DNA from: an uncultured Acetatifactor sp.
GTDB lineage: Bacteria; Bacillota; Clostridia; Lachnospirales; Lachnospiraceae
Assembly (NCBI GenBank): GCA_910584865.1
Contig: CAJUCE010000051.1
Span: 1-22,873 of the forward strand
DNA length: 22,873 nucleotides
Direction of reading: 5' to 3'
A program made the translations under genes and the position numbers. Position 1 is the stretch's first letter. Each line of letters begins with the position of its first letter. Below, piece by piece: positions 1 through 7,381 of this stretch. Under the pieces are notes generated by a model. That model was not told the origin of the DNA. It did not search any database and saw nothing but the letters and a program-made list of their open reading frames with translations.

Positions 1-71
1 GGCGCAGACCGGATTTGAACCGGTGAATCAGGGTGTTGCAGACCCACGCCTTACCGCTTGGCTACTGCGCC
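1..71 (-). tRNA. tRNA-Cys (GCA)
   Basis: Reading the minus strand, the 71 bases fold as a full cloverleaf: acceptor GGCGCAG pairs with CTGCGCC, the T arm carries GGTTCAAATCC, and the anticodon loop CTGCAAC gives anticodon GCA. No CCA is encoded. It lies 33 bp downstream of tRNA-Glu on the same strand and is probably cotranscribed with it. The window starts at its 3' end, so further tRNAs could follow outside. Confidence 0.96.
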
Positions 72-104
72 TTATTATATTATATGCTGCTGTTTTCAGC
101 AAAA

Positions 105-176
105 TGACTCCAACGGGAATCGAACCCGTGTTACCGCCGTGAAAGGGCGATGTCTTAACCGCTTGACCATGGAGCC
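105..176 (-). tRNA. tRNA-Glu (TTC)
   Basis: On the minus strand the acceptor GGCTCCA pairs with TGGAGTC (one G-T pair), followed by discriminator A. The T arm contains GGTTCGATTCC and the anticodon loop TTTCACG gives TTC. It is the first of two tRNAs in a minus-strand cluster with tRNA-Cys. Confidence 0.96.
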
Positions 177-310
177 TTATTTTGTCTACGTCATTCCTGC
201 CTTCCTGCGTTTCGATGTACTCTCGTCTGTCTTCACACTGCAGATTTTCCAGACGCCATATGCCCTGCTATCACCGCGGCACCTCCCCAATCATTGCCCT
301 GACCAAAAGT

Positions 311-339
311 ATCTTACCACAATTCCCTCCGTTTGGCAA
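311..339 (-). promoter_or_regulatory. Promoter of the tRNA-Glu/tRNA-Cys cluster
   Basis: On the minus strand there is TTGCCA (334-339), a 17-bp spacer and TAAGAT (311-316), with an extended TG one base upstream of the -10. Transcription would start near 304 and give a leader of about 130 bases before tRNA-Glu. Nothing coding is recognised in that leader (177-304). Confidence 0.65.
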
Positions 340-487
340 GAGGAAATTTTAACTTTTTCAGCATTTTCAACTTTCGGTTTTTCGGAAAGCTTTTTTGATT
401 TACTGCGCTTTGCTTTACAAGGCTTTTCTTTTTTTGGAGCCTTGAGAAAAGAAAAAATCGGATAGGGGAATGATTAGTCTCCCTTCC

Positions 488-522
488 ACACCACTTGGCA
501 TACCGTTTGGTACCAAGGCGGT
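488..522 (-). ncRNA. Group II intron domain V-like hairpin
   Basis: The minus strand reads ACCGCC, a distal GGTACC/GGTATGCC-type stem, and then GGTGT. This has the layout of a 34-35 nt group II domain V with a CGC-type triad. It follows the RT remnant's stop codon directly and precedes a domain VI-like stem, as in intact introns. Confidence 0.65.
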
Positions 523-691
523 TCAATAGTCTACACGTACTTTTAGATAGTGGGCAGACATATCTGGATATCCAAGTCTGTCCACTATTATTTTCTTGAT
601 GAGTGCCGAGTTCAGCATAGCCGCCCTCCATAATCCCGGCATTCAGGTATTTGTGTATCAACGAGATTACCTTCCCGTCCTTCACCGCCCC
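523..691 (-). pseudogene. Group II intron reverse transcriptase/maturase remnant
   Basis: Positions 691-620 (minus) encode GAVKDGKVISLIHKYLNAGI and then MEGG, which matches the stretch before the catalytic palm motif of group II intron RTs (usually DGRVxxLIxKYLxAGVMxxG). After about 620 the frame changes: the final codons read LGYPDMSAHYLKVRVDY and stop at 523-525, resembling an RT C-terminus directly before domain V. The palm catalytic residues, thumb and maturase core are missing. This is a dead fragment of about 55 codons from a protein normally over 400 residues long. Confidence 0.7.
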
Positions 692-774
692 CGACTGCAC
701 CTTTATTTGCCTTTAAGGGTGGATTCAGGACTTTCACCCGTTAGAACGTGCGCCCGCCGGGCGCACGTTGAACA

Positions 775-798
775 GGGGCGGAGGTCTGTCTCCGCCCC
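775..798 (-). terminator. Hairpin terminator of the fucose isomerase-family gene
   Basis: Perfect 9-bp arms GGGGCGGAG and CTCCGCCCC enclose a 6-base loop, starting 13 bases after the stop codon at 812. The T-run expected behind it is absent. The intron remnant begins 8 bases downstream, and a T-run reappears beyond the intron's 3' end, so the intron may have split the terminator from its T-tract. Confidence 0.6.
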
Positions 799-811
799 TT
801 CCTCTTTATCC

Positions 812-2296
812 TCAGGCAAACGGATTCTCCGTGGGATACAGTACGCCCTTAGGCTGGTTGTAATTCAGATCCTCCACCGGCACACCGATGTACTTGAACA
901 CTTCAAACAGAGCCTTTCCGAAATGTCCGAATGCCACCGCACCGTGATGGGGATAATTTTTCTCAATCAGCACATGGCGGTAGAAACGTCCCATCTCCGG
1001 AATGGCGAACACGCCGATTCCTCCGAAGGATCTGGTTGCCACCGGAAGCACCTCGCCCTGGGCAATATAGGCACGCAGCTTATTGTCTGCCGTAGACTGC
1101 AGGCGGTAGAATGTGATATCCCCGGGAACAATATCACCCTCCAGGGTACCCTGGGTTACTTCCTCCGGAAGAGTGCGGGCCATGATCATCTGGTATTTCA
1201 TGCTGCAGGAGGACAGCTTTTTGGTATTGGTATTGCCGCAGTGGAAGCCCATAAAGGTGTCGTTATGTGTATAGGCATATTTCCCGCTGATCGCTTCTTC
1301 ATACATGTCGTCAGGTACGGTATTGTTGATATCCAGCAGAGTGACGATATCCTCGCTGACACAGGTGCCGATGAATTCGCTCAGGCAGCCGTAGATATCC
1401 ACTTCGCAGGATACAGGAATGCCCATCCCCGTCAGACGGCTGTTTACATAGCAGGGAACGAAGCCAAACTGGGTCTGGAATGCAGGCCAGCATTTCCCGG
1501 CGATGGCCACATATTTGCGGTAGCCCTTATGCGCCTCGATCCAGTCGAGAAGAGTCAGCTCATACTGGGCCAGTTTGGGCAGAACCTCCGGCTTGAGATT
1601 GCCGTTGCCCAGCTCCTCTTCCATCTCCTTGATCTTTGCAGGAATCCTTTTGTCTCCCTCATGCTTTTTAAATGCCTCAAACAGGTCAAGCTCGGAATTC
1701 TCCTCGATCTCCACTCCCAGGTTGTACAGCTGCTTGATAGGAGCATTGCAGGCAAGGAAATTCAGGGGTCTGGGGCCGAAGGAAATGATCTTCAAGCTGC
1801 TCAGTCCGACGATAGCCCTTGCAATCGGAATAAACTCATGAATTCTGTCGGCGCACTCCGCGGCAGTGCCTACCGGATTCTCGGGAATGTAAGCTTTTAC
1901 ATTGCGCAGCTTCAGGTTGTAACTGGCGTTGAGCATACCGCAGTAAGCGTCTCCCCGTCCGCCCACCAGATCGTTCTGGCTCTCCTCGGCTGCCGCTATG
2001 TACATGGCCGGACCGTCAAAATGTTTTGCCAGAAGCGTCTCGGAAATCTCTGGGCCGAAGTTTCCAAGGTATACGCACAGCGCGTTACAGCCGTTGGCCC
2101 TGATATCCTCCAGAGCCTGTACCATGTGGATCTCGCTTTCCACTATGCAGACCGGACACTCATAGATGGCATCGGCGCCATACTTGGCCGTATATGCATC
2201 CATCAATGCCTTTCTGCGATTAACGGACAGACTCTCCGGAAAGCAGTCACGGCTTACGGCAACGATACCGATTTTTACTTGTGGTAAATTGTTCAT
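812..2296 (-). CDS. L-fucose/L-arabinose isomerase family protein
   Basis: The 494-residue protein matches the L-fucose isomerase (FucI)-like aldose-ketose isomerase superfamily. An N-terminal Rossmann-like part (KIGIVAVSRDCFPESL) leads to CNALCVYLGNFGPEIS and a C-terminal part rich in conserved His and Gly residues (FGGIGVFAIPEMGRFYRHVL). Family members interconvert deoxy or ordinary aldoses and ketoses with a divalent metal in the cytoplasm; the actual sugar here is not certain. ATG 2294-2296 is chosen because AGGAGGG lies 8 bases upstream; the longer frame to a TTG at 2353 has no ribosome site and overlaps the promoter. The gene stands alone, 7 kb or more from the sugar-hydrolase locus. 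Its -35 region resembles the promoters of that locus, so a shared function in sugar catabolism is possible. Confidence 0.85.
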   Translation of the reverse strand: MNNLPQVKIGIVAVSRDCFPESLSVNRRKALMDAYTAKYGADAIYECPVCIVESEIHMVQALEDIRANGCNALCVYLGNFGPEISETLLAKHFDGPAMYIAAAEESQNDLVGGRGDAYCGMLNASYNLKLRNVKAYIPENPVGTAAECADRIHEFIPIARAIVGLSSLKIISFGPRPLNFLACNAPIKQLYNLGVEIEENSELDLFEAFKKHEGDKRIPAKIKEMEEELGNGNLKPEVLPKLAQYELTLLDWIEAHKGYRKYVAIAGKCWPAFQTQFGFVPCYVNSRLTGMGIPVSCEVDIYGCLSEFIGTCVSEDIVTLLDINNTVPDDMYEEAISGKYAYTHNDTFMGFHCGNTNTKKLSSCSMKYQMIMARTLPEEVTQGTLEGDIVPGDITFYRLQSTADNKLRAYIAQGEVLPVATRSFGGIGVFAIPEMGRFYRHVLIEKNYPHHGAVAFGHFGKALFEVFKYIGVPVEDLNYNQPKGVLYPTENPFA

Positions 2297-2338
2297 ATCA
2301 AAACCCTCCTGATTTATGACTTCATAATATAGTAATAC

Positions 2339-2381
2339 TGATTCCATAATCAATTATAACCGTTTTGATCTCATTTTTCTA
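2339..2381 (-). promoter_or_regulatory. Promoter and possible operator of the isomerase gene
   Basis: A perfect -10 TATAAT lies at 2353-2358 (minus), with TAGAAA 17 bp upstream at 2376-2381. Just downstream of the -10, over the likely start point, is the inverted repeat TGATT-CCAT-AATCA (2339-2352), a possible repressor site. The -35 region CTATAGAAA is one base from the CTATGGAAA of the GH43 operon promoter. Confidence 0.55.
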
Positions 2382-2431
2382 TAGTAAAATAACTTCTCCC
2401 GGATAAAGCTTTTGGCAGGTACCTATAAACC

Positions 2432-2992
2432 TCAATCGGAGCTGTCCAGATCAAGCGCCGAAAAATCGATACTGAAGTCTTCCCAGATATTGACCTTCAC
2501 CGTCTCCTGAAAGGTAAAAGCCTCTGCCCGCAAAATACCGCTCTCCAGGTCATAGACTGCTACCTCACGGGTAACAGGATCCACGATCCAGTATTCTCTG
2601 ACCCCGGCGTCCGCATAGAGATTCAGTTTTCGAATATAATCATGCCCCGGATTACTTGGGGAAACAATCTCAATAATCCAGTCCGGCGCCCCGCTGCAGC
2701 CCTTTTCCGTAAGCTTATCTCTGCCGCATATGACACATATGTCAGGTTCCACTATCGTATCCTTCTCTCTGAACAGTTTGACGGCAAAAGGAGCGGGATA
2801 GATCCTGCAGGAACCGCCTTTTAACTTTATATAGCTTCCAATCAGCAGATGCAGTTCGCTCAATATTGTCTGATGGAGCCGATTAGGAGCCGCCATATTG
2901 TAAAACTGTCCGTCTATCAGCTCCGCATGAATCTCCTCCGGCAGGTTATCATAATCTTCTTCTGTATAATACCTTAATTTTGCAGCCTCCAT
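2432..2992 (-). CDS. Uma2 family endonuclease (DUF820)
   Basis: This 186-residue protein is a member of the Uma2/DUF820 PD-(D/E)XK nuclease-like family. Conserved elements in order are the N-terminal YYTEEDYDNLPEEIHAELIDG block, then VEPDICVIC, then DWIIEIVSPSN followed by HDYIRKLNLYADAGVREYWIVDP. The Asp of EPD and the Glu of EIVSPS are the usual catalytic acidic positions. Length is normal for the family. ATG 2990-2992 has AGGAG about 7 bases upstream. Uma2 genes are common solitary genes in clostridia and cyanobacteria, and their biological role is not settled. It is monocistronic with its own promoter; no terminator is visible in the 135 bp towards the isomerase gene. Confidence 0.88.
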   Translation of the reverse strand: MEAAKLRYYTEEDYDNLPEEIHAELIDGQFYNMAAPNRLHQTILSELHLLIGSYIKLKGGSCRIYPAPFAVKLFREKDTIVEPDICVICGRDKLTEKGCSGAPDWIIEIVSPSNPGHDYIRKLNLYADAGVREYWIVDPVTREVAVYDLESGILRAEAFTFQETVKVNIWEDFSIDFSALDLDSSD

Positions 2993-3026
2993 AAAATACT
3001 CCTTTCTAAAAAATCTCTGTCTTTAC

Positions 3027-3053
3027 TTTATATAAAATTCCCCTTTCTGTCAA
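3027..3053 (-). promoter_or_regulatory. Promoter of the Uma2 gene
   Basis: The minus strand has a consensus TTGACA (3048-3053), a short 15-bp spacer and TATAAA (3027-3032). The start codon follows 34 bases after the -10. Spacing is slightly below optimal. Confidence 0.55.
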
Positions 3054-3191
3054 CTGAATTCCCGCTGTTCCCGGAAGAACACTGCCCGTCTGGTTAAGTT
3101 TAACAGGTATTTTTCCTCTGACACAGGTAAAACTATACCCGAAACCGAAAACCAACGCAACCGCTTAAAAAAGGACAGGAAGGAAAAATAA

Positions 3192-3497
3192 ATGGAAAGC
3201 AAAAAGAATACTGCAAATCTCACTGCAGCACTGGCTCAAAACACGCTGGATGAAATTCCCCAGCCAAAATCAGATGCAAAGGAAATCGTAGGCCTGGTAA
3301 AACACAGCGGCAAAATAGACGGCTATCAGCTCTCCGACGGCTCCACCGTAAACAAGGAAGAAGGTGTCCGGATGGCAAAGGCCGGAGATATCAAAGGTGT
3401 GGGCGTAGCCCACAGAGGGGATACGGAATATCTCAAATCCATCCCTGACAGCTCTGACAACAACAATTTAGGCAGCCTGCCCTCTGTCTCCGGATAA
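3192..3497 (+). CDS. DUF3892 domain protein
   Basis: A 101-residue soluble protein. Residues about 28-87 match DUF3892: AKEIVGLVKHSGKIDGYQLS, then a DGS turn, an acidic helix with EEGVRMAKAGDIKGV, and a closing RGDTEYLKSIPD. The function of this family is unknown. The N-terminal 25 residues (Lys/Asn/Ala-rich) and the Ser/Asn/Gly-rich tail look disordered. ATG 3192 has AGGAAGG about 8 bases upstream. Upstream is a 12-bp palindrome GTTAAGTTTAAC (3093-3104) that could be an operator, but no convincing promoter is seen. The gene converges on the GNAT gene with only 17 bp between them and no recognisable terminator. Confidence 0.85.
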   Translation: MESKKNTANLTAALAQNTLDEIPQPKSDAKEIVGLVKHSGKIDGYQLSDGSTVNKEEGVRMAKAGDIKGVGVAHRGDTEYLKSIPDSSDNNNLGSLPSVSG

Positions 3498-3514
3498 GGA
3501 CATCGCCCGGCACA

Positions 3515-4054
3515 TCACAGCCTGCATTCCAGCTGACAGTCATAGGGTTCCTCCTCCACATGGGCCTGGTTGTAAACCTCCGCTTCCACGCAGCCCATGG
3601 CATGGTAAAATGCCTGGGTTTCCACTGCGGAATGAGCGGAGATATAGAGTTTTCGGCCGCCGTGTTCCCTGGCCCAGTCCATTGCGGCCAGGAACAGTGT
3701 CCTGCCGATCCCCTTTCCCCGCATATCCTCCGACACATGGATGCAGGATAGATCCAGATATCCCTGCTCTCCGCCGAACATTGCCGCTTCCACAGAAGTA
3801 AAACCTTTCAGGATGTCCCCCTGGAAAGCACCGTACACAAAACCGCCCGTAGATATGGTATTCTTCAGGCATGTAATTAATTTCTGATAATCTACCTGCG
3901 TCCAGTCGTCTATAAAGGGATCCTCCCTGACCACCCACTTCCCGTTTTCCCGTCTCCAGCAGTCCGTCACCTTCTGACGGCGGATAAAGCCGGCAAACAA
4001 AGAACGCTTCAATTCCGCTTCCTCAATGCTGCGATATTGTATCATGTCCATCAT
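3515..4054 (-). CDS. GNAT family N-acetyltransferase
   Basis: This protein of about 179 residues has a C-terminal GNAT fold. The acetyl-CoA pyrophosphate-binding loop is HVSEDMRGKGIGRTLFLAAM (R-x-x-G-x-G type), preceded by the strand YLDLSCI and followed by LYISAHSAVETQAFYHAMGC, a motif B-like Phe-Tyr helix. The substrate is unknown. The N-terminal 70 residues (YRSIEEAELKRSLFAGFIRR) match proteins often annotated simply as GNAT acetyltransferase. Start choice is uncertain: GTG 4057, ATG 4054, ATG 4051 and ATG 4045 are all in frame close to AAGGTG. The gene starts within a few bases of the upstream chrA stop, so it is probably the last gene of the EamA-ChrA-ChrA operon. Confidence 0.85.
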   Translation of the reverse strand: MMDMIQYRSIEEAELKRSLFAGFIRRQKVTDCWRRENGKWVVREDPFIDDWTQVDYQKLITCLKNTISTGGFVYGAFQGDILKGFTSVEAAMFGGEQGYLDLSCIHVSEDMRGKGIGRTLFLAAMDWAREHGGRKLYISAHSAVETQAFYHAMGCVEAEVYNQAHVEEEPYDCQLECRL

Positions 4055-4058
4055 CACC

Positions 4059-4625
4059 TTATACCTTTCCCGATATCACATGAATTCCCAGGTTTGCAAC
4101 TCCGCACAATGCCATCACCAGAATCGGATTCCATTTCCACTTCCTCAACACAACAAATGCGCAGGCAAACAGGCAAATCCCCACCCAGTTTACATTTTCA
4201 AGCCCCATCCCCCGATCTCCCAACGCCACCGTCCGCAGCAGAGAAATACCGGCTCCCGCAATCAGCGCTACCACCGCCGGGCGCAGACTGGCCAGGATAC
4301 TTTGCAGCGTGGATACACTTTTGTATTTATAGTAAATAAAAGCAAGAAGAGAGACGATGATACAGGAAGGAAAAATACAGCCAAAGGTGGCCGCCACTGC
4401 CCCAAAGACACCGGCTATTCTTATTCCCACAAAGGTGGCGGAATTCACCGCTATGGGCCCGGGCGTCATCTCCGCGATGGTAATCAGATCCGTAAATTCG
4501 TTCATAGTCAGCCAACCGTGGCCGCTTACCACTTCGCTCTGAATCAGGGGCATCGCCGCATATCCCCCTCCGATACTGAACATACCCACTTTTATAAAGC
4601 TTAAAAATAATTGCAGATAAATCAT
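4059..4625 (-). CDS. Chromate transporter family protein, half-size subunit B
   Basis: A 188-residue membrane protein with one CHR domain. FIKVGMFSIGGGYAAMPLIQ near the N-terminus and EMTPGPIAVNSATFVGIRIA at about residues 52-71 are the two family signatures (the GGG loop and the PGP motif). About five or six hydrophobic segments are visible. Long ChrA proteins (about 400 residues) fuse two such domains; here they are separate genes, the short-chain arrangement that forms a heterodimer. Known family members export chromate, but in gut anaerobes the natural substrate is unproven. ATG 4625 has AAGGAGG about 9 bases upstream. It begins 18 bases after its paralogue's stop, pointing to cotranscription. 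Confidence 0.9.
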   Translation of the reverse strand: MIYLQLFLSFIKVGMFSIGGGYAAMPLIQSEVVSGHGWLTMNEFTDLITIAEMTPGPIAVNSATFVGIRIAGVFGAVAATFGCIFPSCIIVSLLAFIYYKYKSVSTLQSILASLRPAVVALIAGAGISLLRTVALGDRGMGLENVNWVGICLFACAFVVLRKWKWNPILVMALCGVANLGIHVISGKV

Positions 4626-4643
4626 ATGGCTGCGCCTCCTTCT

Positions 4644-5210
4644 TCAGCTTTTCTTCCGTCCCCAAAGTGCCCGTATGACCCCCACTGCCGCTGCCAGCAA
4701 TATGATCAAAATCACATTTACCTTAAAGATCACGGTTGCCGCAAATGCCGCTGCCATGATGATACATAAAAAGAGGCTGCGCTCCTTTACCACCTTTCCG
4801 CCCAATCCCCAGACCACATCCAGAATCACGGCAACCACCCCGGCCTGCATCCCCTTCAGCGCAAGCGCCACATACCGGTTTGTCGCAAATGCCTGGTAGA
4901 AAAAGGATATCACCGACAAGATCAGCATAGGCGGCAGAATCGTTCCCAGAACAGCCGTAACCATCCCGGCGAAACCGGCCACCCGCCAGCCTACCAGAAT
5001 CGCCGCATTGACTGCGATGGCCCCCGGCGAAGACTGCGCCAGAGCTGCCAGATCCAGCATTTCCTCCTCGTCGATCCAGTGCATTTCATCCACGAACTTC
5101 CTCTTCATGAATGTAATAATCACGAATCCGCCTCCAAAGGTAAACGAGCTGATATACAAGGTACTCAGAAATAGTTGCCACAATGTCTTTGTCTTCGAAT
5201 TTTGTCCCAT
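4644..5210 (-). CDS. Chromate transporter family protein, half-size subunit A
   Basis: A 188-residue single-CHR-domain membrane protein, paralogous to the next gene. The signatures are LYISSFTFGGGFVIITFMKR and ALAQSSPGAIAVNAAILVGW; here the second motif is SPGAIAVN rather than TPGPIAVN. ATG 5208-5210 has GGGAGGGG just upstream. It starts 42 bases after the EamA gene's stop and precedes the second half-transporter by 18 bases. The equal length of the two halves and the tight spacing fit an obligate heterodimeric transporter. Confidence 0.9.
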   Translation of the reverse strand: MGQNSKTKTLWQLFLSTLYISSFTFGGGFVIITFMKRKFVDEMHWIDEEEMLDLAALAQSSPGAIAVNAAILVGWRVAGFAGMVTAVLGTILPPMLILSVISFFYQAFATNRYVALALKGMQAGVVAVILDVVWGLGGKVVKERSLFLCIIMAAAFAATVIFKVNVILIILLAAAVGVIRALWGRKKS

Positions 5211-5252
5211 TACCCCTCCCGATGATCTTTTTTCTTTTTCCTATGGATAAGT

Positions 5253-5666
5253 TTATAACACCATAATCAGTGTCCCTATACCGATCAAAACAGAGCCCAC
5301 CAGAGATTTCGCCGTGAATTCCTCATGCAGAAACACAAAAGCCATAACCAGCGTAATTACCACGCTGAGCTTATCGATGGGCACCACCTTGGAAGCCTCC
5401 CCGATCTGCAGCGCCCTGTAATAGCAAAGCCAGGAAGCCCCCGTGGCCAGTCCCGACAGAATCAGAAACAGCCAGCTCTTCCTGCTGATGCCCGGCAGGC
5501 CGCTCTGGGCATGGGTCAGAAATACCATTCCCCAGGACATGAAGACGACAACCACTGTCCGAATCGCCGTAGCCAGATTCGAGTTCACTCCTTCAATGCC
5601 TATCTTCGCCAATATCGATGTAAGCGCCGCGAATATTGCGGACAATAGCGCAAATACAAACCACAT
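5253..5666 (-). CDS. EamA/DMT family transporter, single-domain
   Basis: This 137-residue protein carries one EamA repeat with about five hydrophobic helices. It starts MWFVFALLSAIFAALTSILA and contains TAIRTVVVVFMSWGMVF, LSGLATGASWLCYYRALQIG and a C-terminal VIGIGTLIMVL-type helix. Full DMT exporters have two EamA domains (about 300 residues), so this is the half-size form common in Firmicutes, expected to act as a dimer. The substrate is unknown. ATG 5664-5666 is preferred over a TTG one codon earlier because AGGAGGG lies 6 bases upstream. It is the first gene after the promoter at 5722-5750, and the leading gene of the ChrA-GNAT operon. Confidence 0.87.
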   Translation of the reverse strand: MWFVFALLSAIFAALTSILAKIGIEGVNSNLATAIRTVVVVFMSWGMVFLTHAQSGLPGISRKSWLFLILSGLATGASWLCYYRALQIGEASKVVPIDKLSVVITLVMAFVFLHEEFTAKSLVGSVLIGIGTLIMVL

Positions 5667-5721
5667 CAAATTCCCTCCTCACGAAACGTTTTGCATGCCG
5701 GCACGAAAAAGCACAAACAAC

Positions 5722-5750
5722 ATTATACAGGATGGTCATCCCTGTTTCAA
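5722..5750 (-). promoter_or_regulatory. Strong promoter of the EamA-ChrA-ChrA-GNAT operon, with palindromic spacer
   Basis: On the minus strand TTGAAA (5745-5750), a 17-bp spacer and a perfect TATAAT (5722-5727) form a near-consensus sigma-A promoter. The spacer CAGGGATGACCATCCTG is itself an imperfect inverted repeat (CAGG-GATG / CATC-CTG), so a regulator could bind between the two hexamers. The leader to the ATG is about 50 bases. Confidence 0.7.
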
Positions 5751-5928
5751 TATCTTGTGAATTTCTTTCTATAATTTATTTCTTCTACTTAATTGCCATA
5801 ATAAAATCCGCCCCCATGATTGCCGCTGCCTGAAATCTGTGATAAACTGATAGCAAGTTATGGGATATTTGATCCTCGCGGCATTTCTTTGTCCGCGGAA
5901 ATAATGAATTGAGAAAGGCGGTGATCCC

Positions 5929-6387
5929 ATGCCCTACCATATCGCAATCTGCGATGACGACGAATCCCAGCTCGATTCCCTGCGCAGCCTGGTCTCCGAT
6001 TGGATCCGCAGTCTGGGACATTCCTGCGAAATCCTGTGCTACCCTTCCGCCGAGGCATTCCTCTTCGCCTATGAGGAAGAGAAGCGCTGGGATATTCTCC
6101 TTCTGGATATCGAAATGAAAGAGATCTCCGGCATCAGCCTGGCGCGCCGCATCCGGGAGGACGGTCACCGCACCGAAATCATTTTCATAACCTCCCATTT
6201 CGAATTCGTCAGCGAGGGCTATGACGTGGATGCCCTGCATTACCTGACCAAGCCGGTTCCGAAAGATAAGCTGATTTCGGTGCTGGACAAAGCGGTTGGT
6301 GTCGCTGAAATACATCATCTGCATTTCCCGTTCTCTGGTGACCCTGGAGGGCGGTATAGAGCTTCCCCTGGCCAGAGGAAAATATGA
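5929..6387 (+). pseudogene. Response regulator, receiver domain only (LytTR family, 3'-truncated)
   Basis: Residues 1-120 form a receiver domain of the AgrA/LytTR type: IAICDDDESQ (acidic pocket), DILLLDIEMKEISGISLA with the phosphoacceptor Asp, IIFITSHFEF, and YLTKPVPKDKL with the conserved Lys. From about residue 128 the sequence stops making sense. A neighbouring frame at 6335-6380 reads SLVTLEGGIELPLARG, which looks like the first strand of a LytTR DNA-binding domain, so a frameshift near 6300-6330 plus a deletion removed the rest. The surviving product is 152 residues, against about 235 expected. GAAAGG lies about 10 bases before ATG 5929. Without the LytTR domain it cannot bind DNA in the usual way. 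Confidence 0.8.
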
Positions 6388-6504
6388 TGCTCTCAATATA
6401 GCCTTTATTCAGCGAAACTGAATGGCCGCATGGTTCGCATGTATATTGCCTTCCGAATAAAGGCTGAAGCAATTGTACAAAATGACAGAGGAGCGCCGAA
6501 ATCC

Positions 6505-7155
6505 ATGAGAAAGAAAACCTACCTGAAACTGATCGAATACCAGACCGAACAATCCCGTAAGCATCTGGGTGAAGTAGCGGGAATTTATCGGGAAATGCGG
6601 GGATATAAGCATGATTTCCACCACCATCTGCAAACCCTGCGCGGACAGCTGGAAGCCGGCCAGACACAGCGCGCTCTGGCCTATCTGGAAGAGCTGGACC
6701 GGCAGCTTATGCATGTGGATCCCCTGCTGAAAACCGGAAATATTGTGCTGGACGCCATCCTTTCCGCCAAAATCGCCCAGGCCAGGGAGGCTGGCATCTG
6801 TGTCACCGTCAAAGCAAATGTACCCGACAATCTCCTCCTGACAGACTTAGAGCTTAGCATCATCGTCGGCAACCTCCTGGACAATGCCATCGAAGCCTGC
6901 ATGGACGCACAGGGAGAGCGCTTTCTGCGCATCTTCATGGGAATGAAGCAGAAAATGCTCTATTTCTCCATGCTGAACGCCTCCGGCCGTAAGCTCCCCA
7001 AAAAGGCCGGCCTGTTCTCCTCTCACAAAAACGGTTTCCACGGTTTCGGCCTGCGCCGGGCGGAAGCCATCCTGGCCGAGCACGGCGGATGGTGCAAATA
7101 TAACAGCGAGGACGGCGCCTTTACCTCGGAATTCCTGGTTCCTGCATTGCGGTAA
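6505..7155 (+). CDS. GHKL sensor histidine kinase, lacking its membrane sensor
   Basis: The 216-residue product has a dimerisation/phosphoacceptor helix with GYKHDFHHHLQTLRGQLEAG (His after Lys, as in AgrC-type kinases) and a GHKL ATPase domain with N-box ELSIIVGNLLDNAIEAC and G-box region NGFHGFGLRRAEAIL. Relatives are about 430 residues with six or so N-terminal membrane helices; none is present here. ATG 6505 has GAGGAG 11 bases upstream; an earlier in-frame ATG at 6430 has no ribosome site. Because the response regulator's C-terminus and this kinase's N-terminus are both missing, a single deletion around 6380-6500 probably fused the two genes. It may be an inactive remnant or a soluble kinase. 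Confidence 0.7.
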   Translation: MRKKTYLKLIEYQTEQSRKHLGEVAGIYREMRGYKHDFHHHLQTLRGQLEAGQTQRALAYLEELDRQLMHVDPLLKTGNIVLDAILSAKIAQAREAGICVTVKANVPDNLLLTDLELSIIVGNLLDNAIEACMDAQGERFLRIFMGMKQKMLYFSMLNASGRKLPKKAGLFSSHKNGFHGFGLRRAEAILAEHGGWCKYNSEDGAFTSEFLVPALR

Positions 7156-7381
7156 TTCCTTCCCCGCTCGTTTCCCTCCGCTCCTCCTGCCCCTGCCGTT
7201 CATAAGGCGGCTCCTGTGCTGCCCCTCTCGGAAATCTCTGCCCGCTGCCATGCATTTCGTGCCCTCCTGAAAGCAATTCGTGTCCGGATTCTCCATTTGC
7301 GCCAATCTGATATAAAATAGCAGACATCCCGGCACTGAAAGCAGACCGGTTCTGTATACATACTATATTTCAGAAGTATCC
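7156..7381 (+). other. Gap between kinase and truncated ABC gene (deletion junction)
   Basis: No gene is recognised. The ABC frame stays open back to 7316, reading VLYTYYISEVS just before the annotated ATG, which fits continued homology to the membrane domain of an exporter. No hairpin with a T-run and no convincing promoter is visible; TATAAA at about 7310 has no good -35. Confidence 0.4.

Larger units (their letters stand above)
457..766 (-). mobile_element. Group II intron remnant (internally deleted)
   Basis: On the minus strand a GTGCG 5' end (first base 766) is followed by GGGTGAAAGTCC (730-741), typical of the 5' part of bacterial group II introns. Next come scraps of an intron-encoded reverse transcriptase, a domain V-like hairpin (488-522), and a domain VI-like stem ending in CCGAT at about 457. 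A full intron with its ORF is about 2 kb or more; only about 310 bp remain, so most of domain I and the ORF is gone. The 5' flank is the terminator hairpin at 775-798 and the 3' flank is a T-rich run. Insertion directly behind a terminator is the habit of class C introns, but I cannot assign a class. It cannot be mobile on its own. Confidence 0.75.

Noticed and set aside
421..455. Hairpin CAAGGC...GAGCCTTG as a terminator
   Set aside because: No T-run follows the stem on either strand in the right place; the nearby T-run belongs to the 3' flank of the intron remnant.
596..2287. Long plus-strand frame opposite the isomerase gene
   Set aside because: It is antisense to a clearly conserved gene, has no ribosome site and matches no family; it results from codon bias of the real gene.
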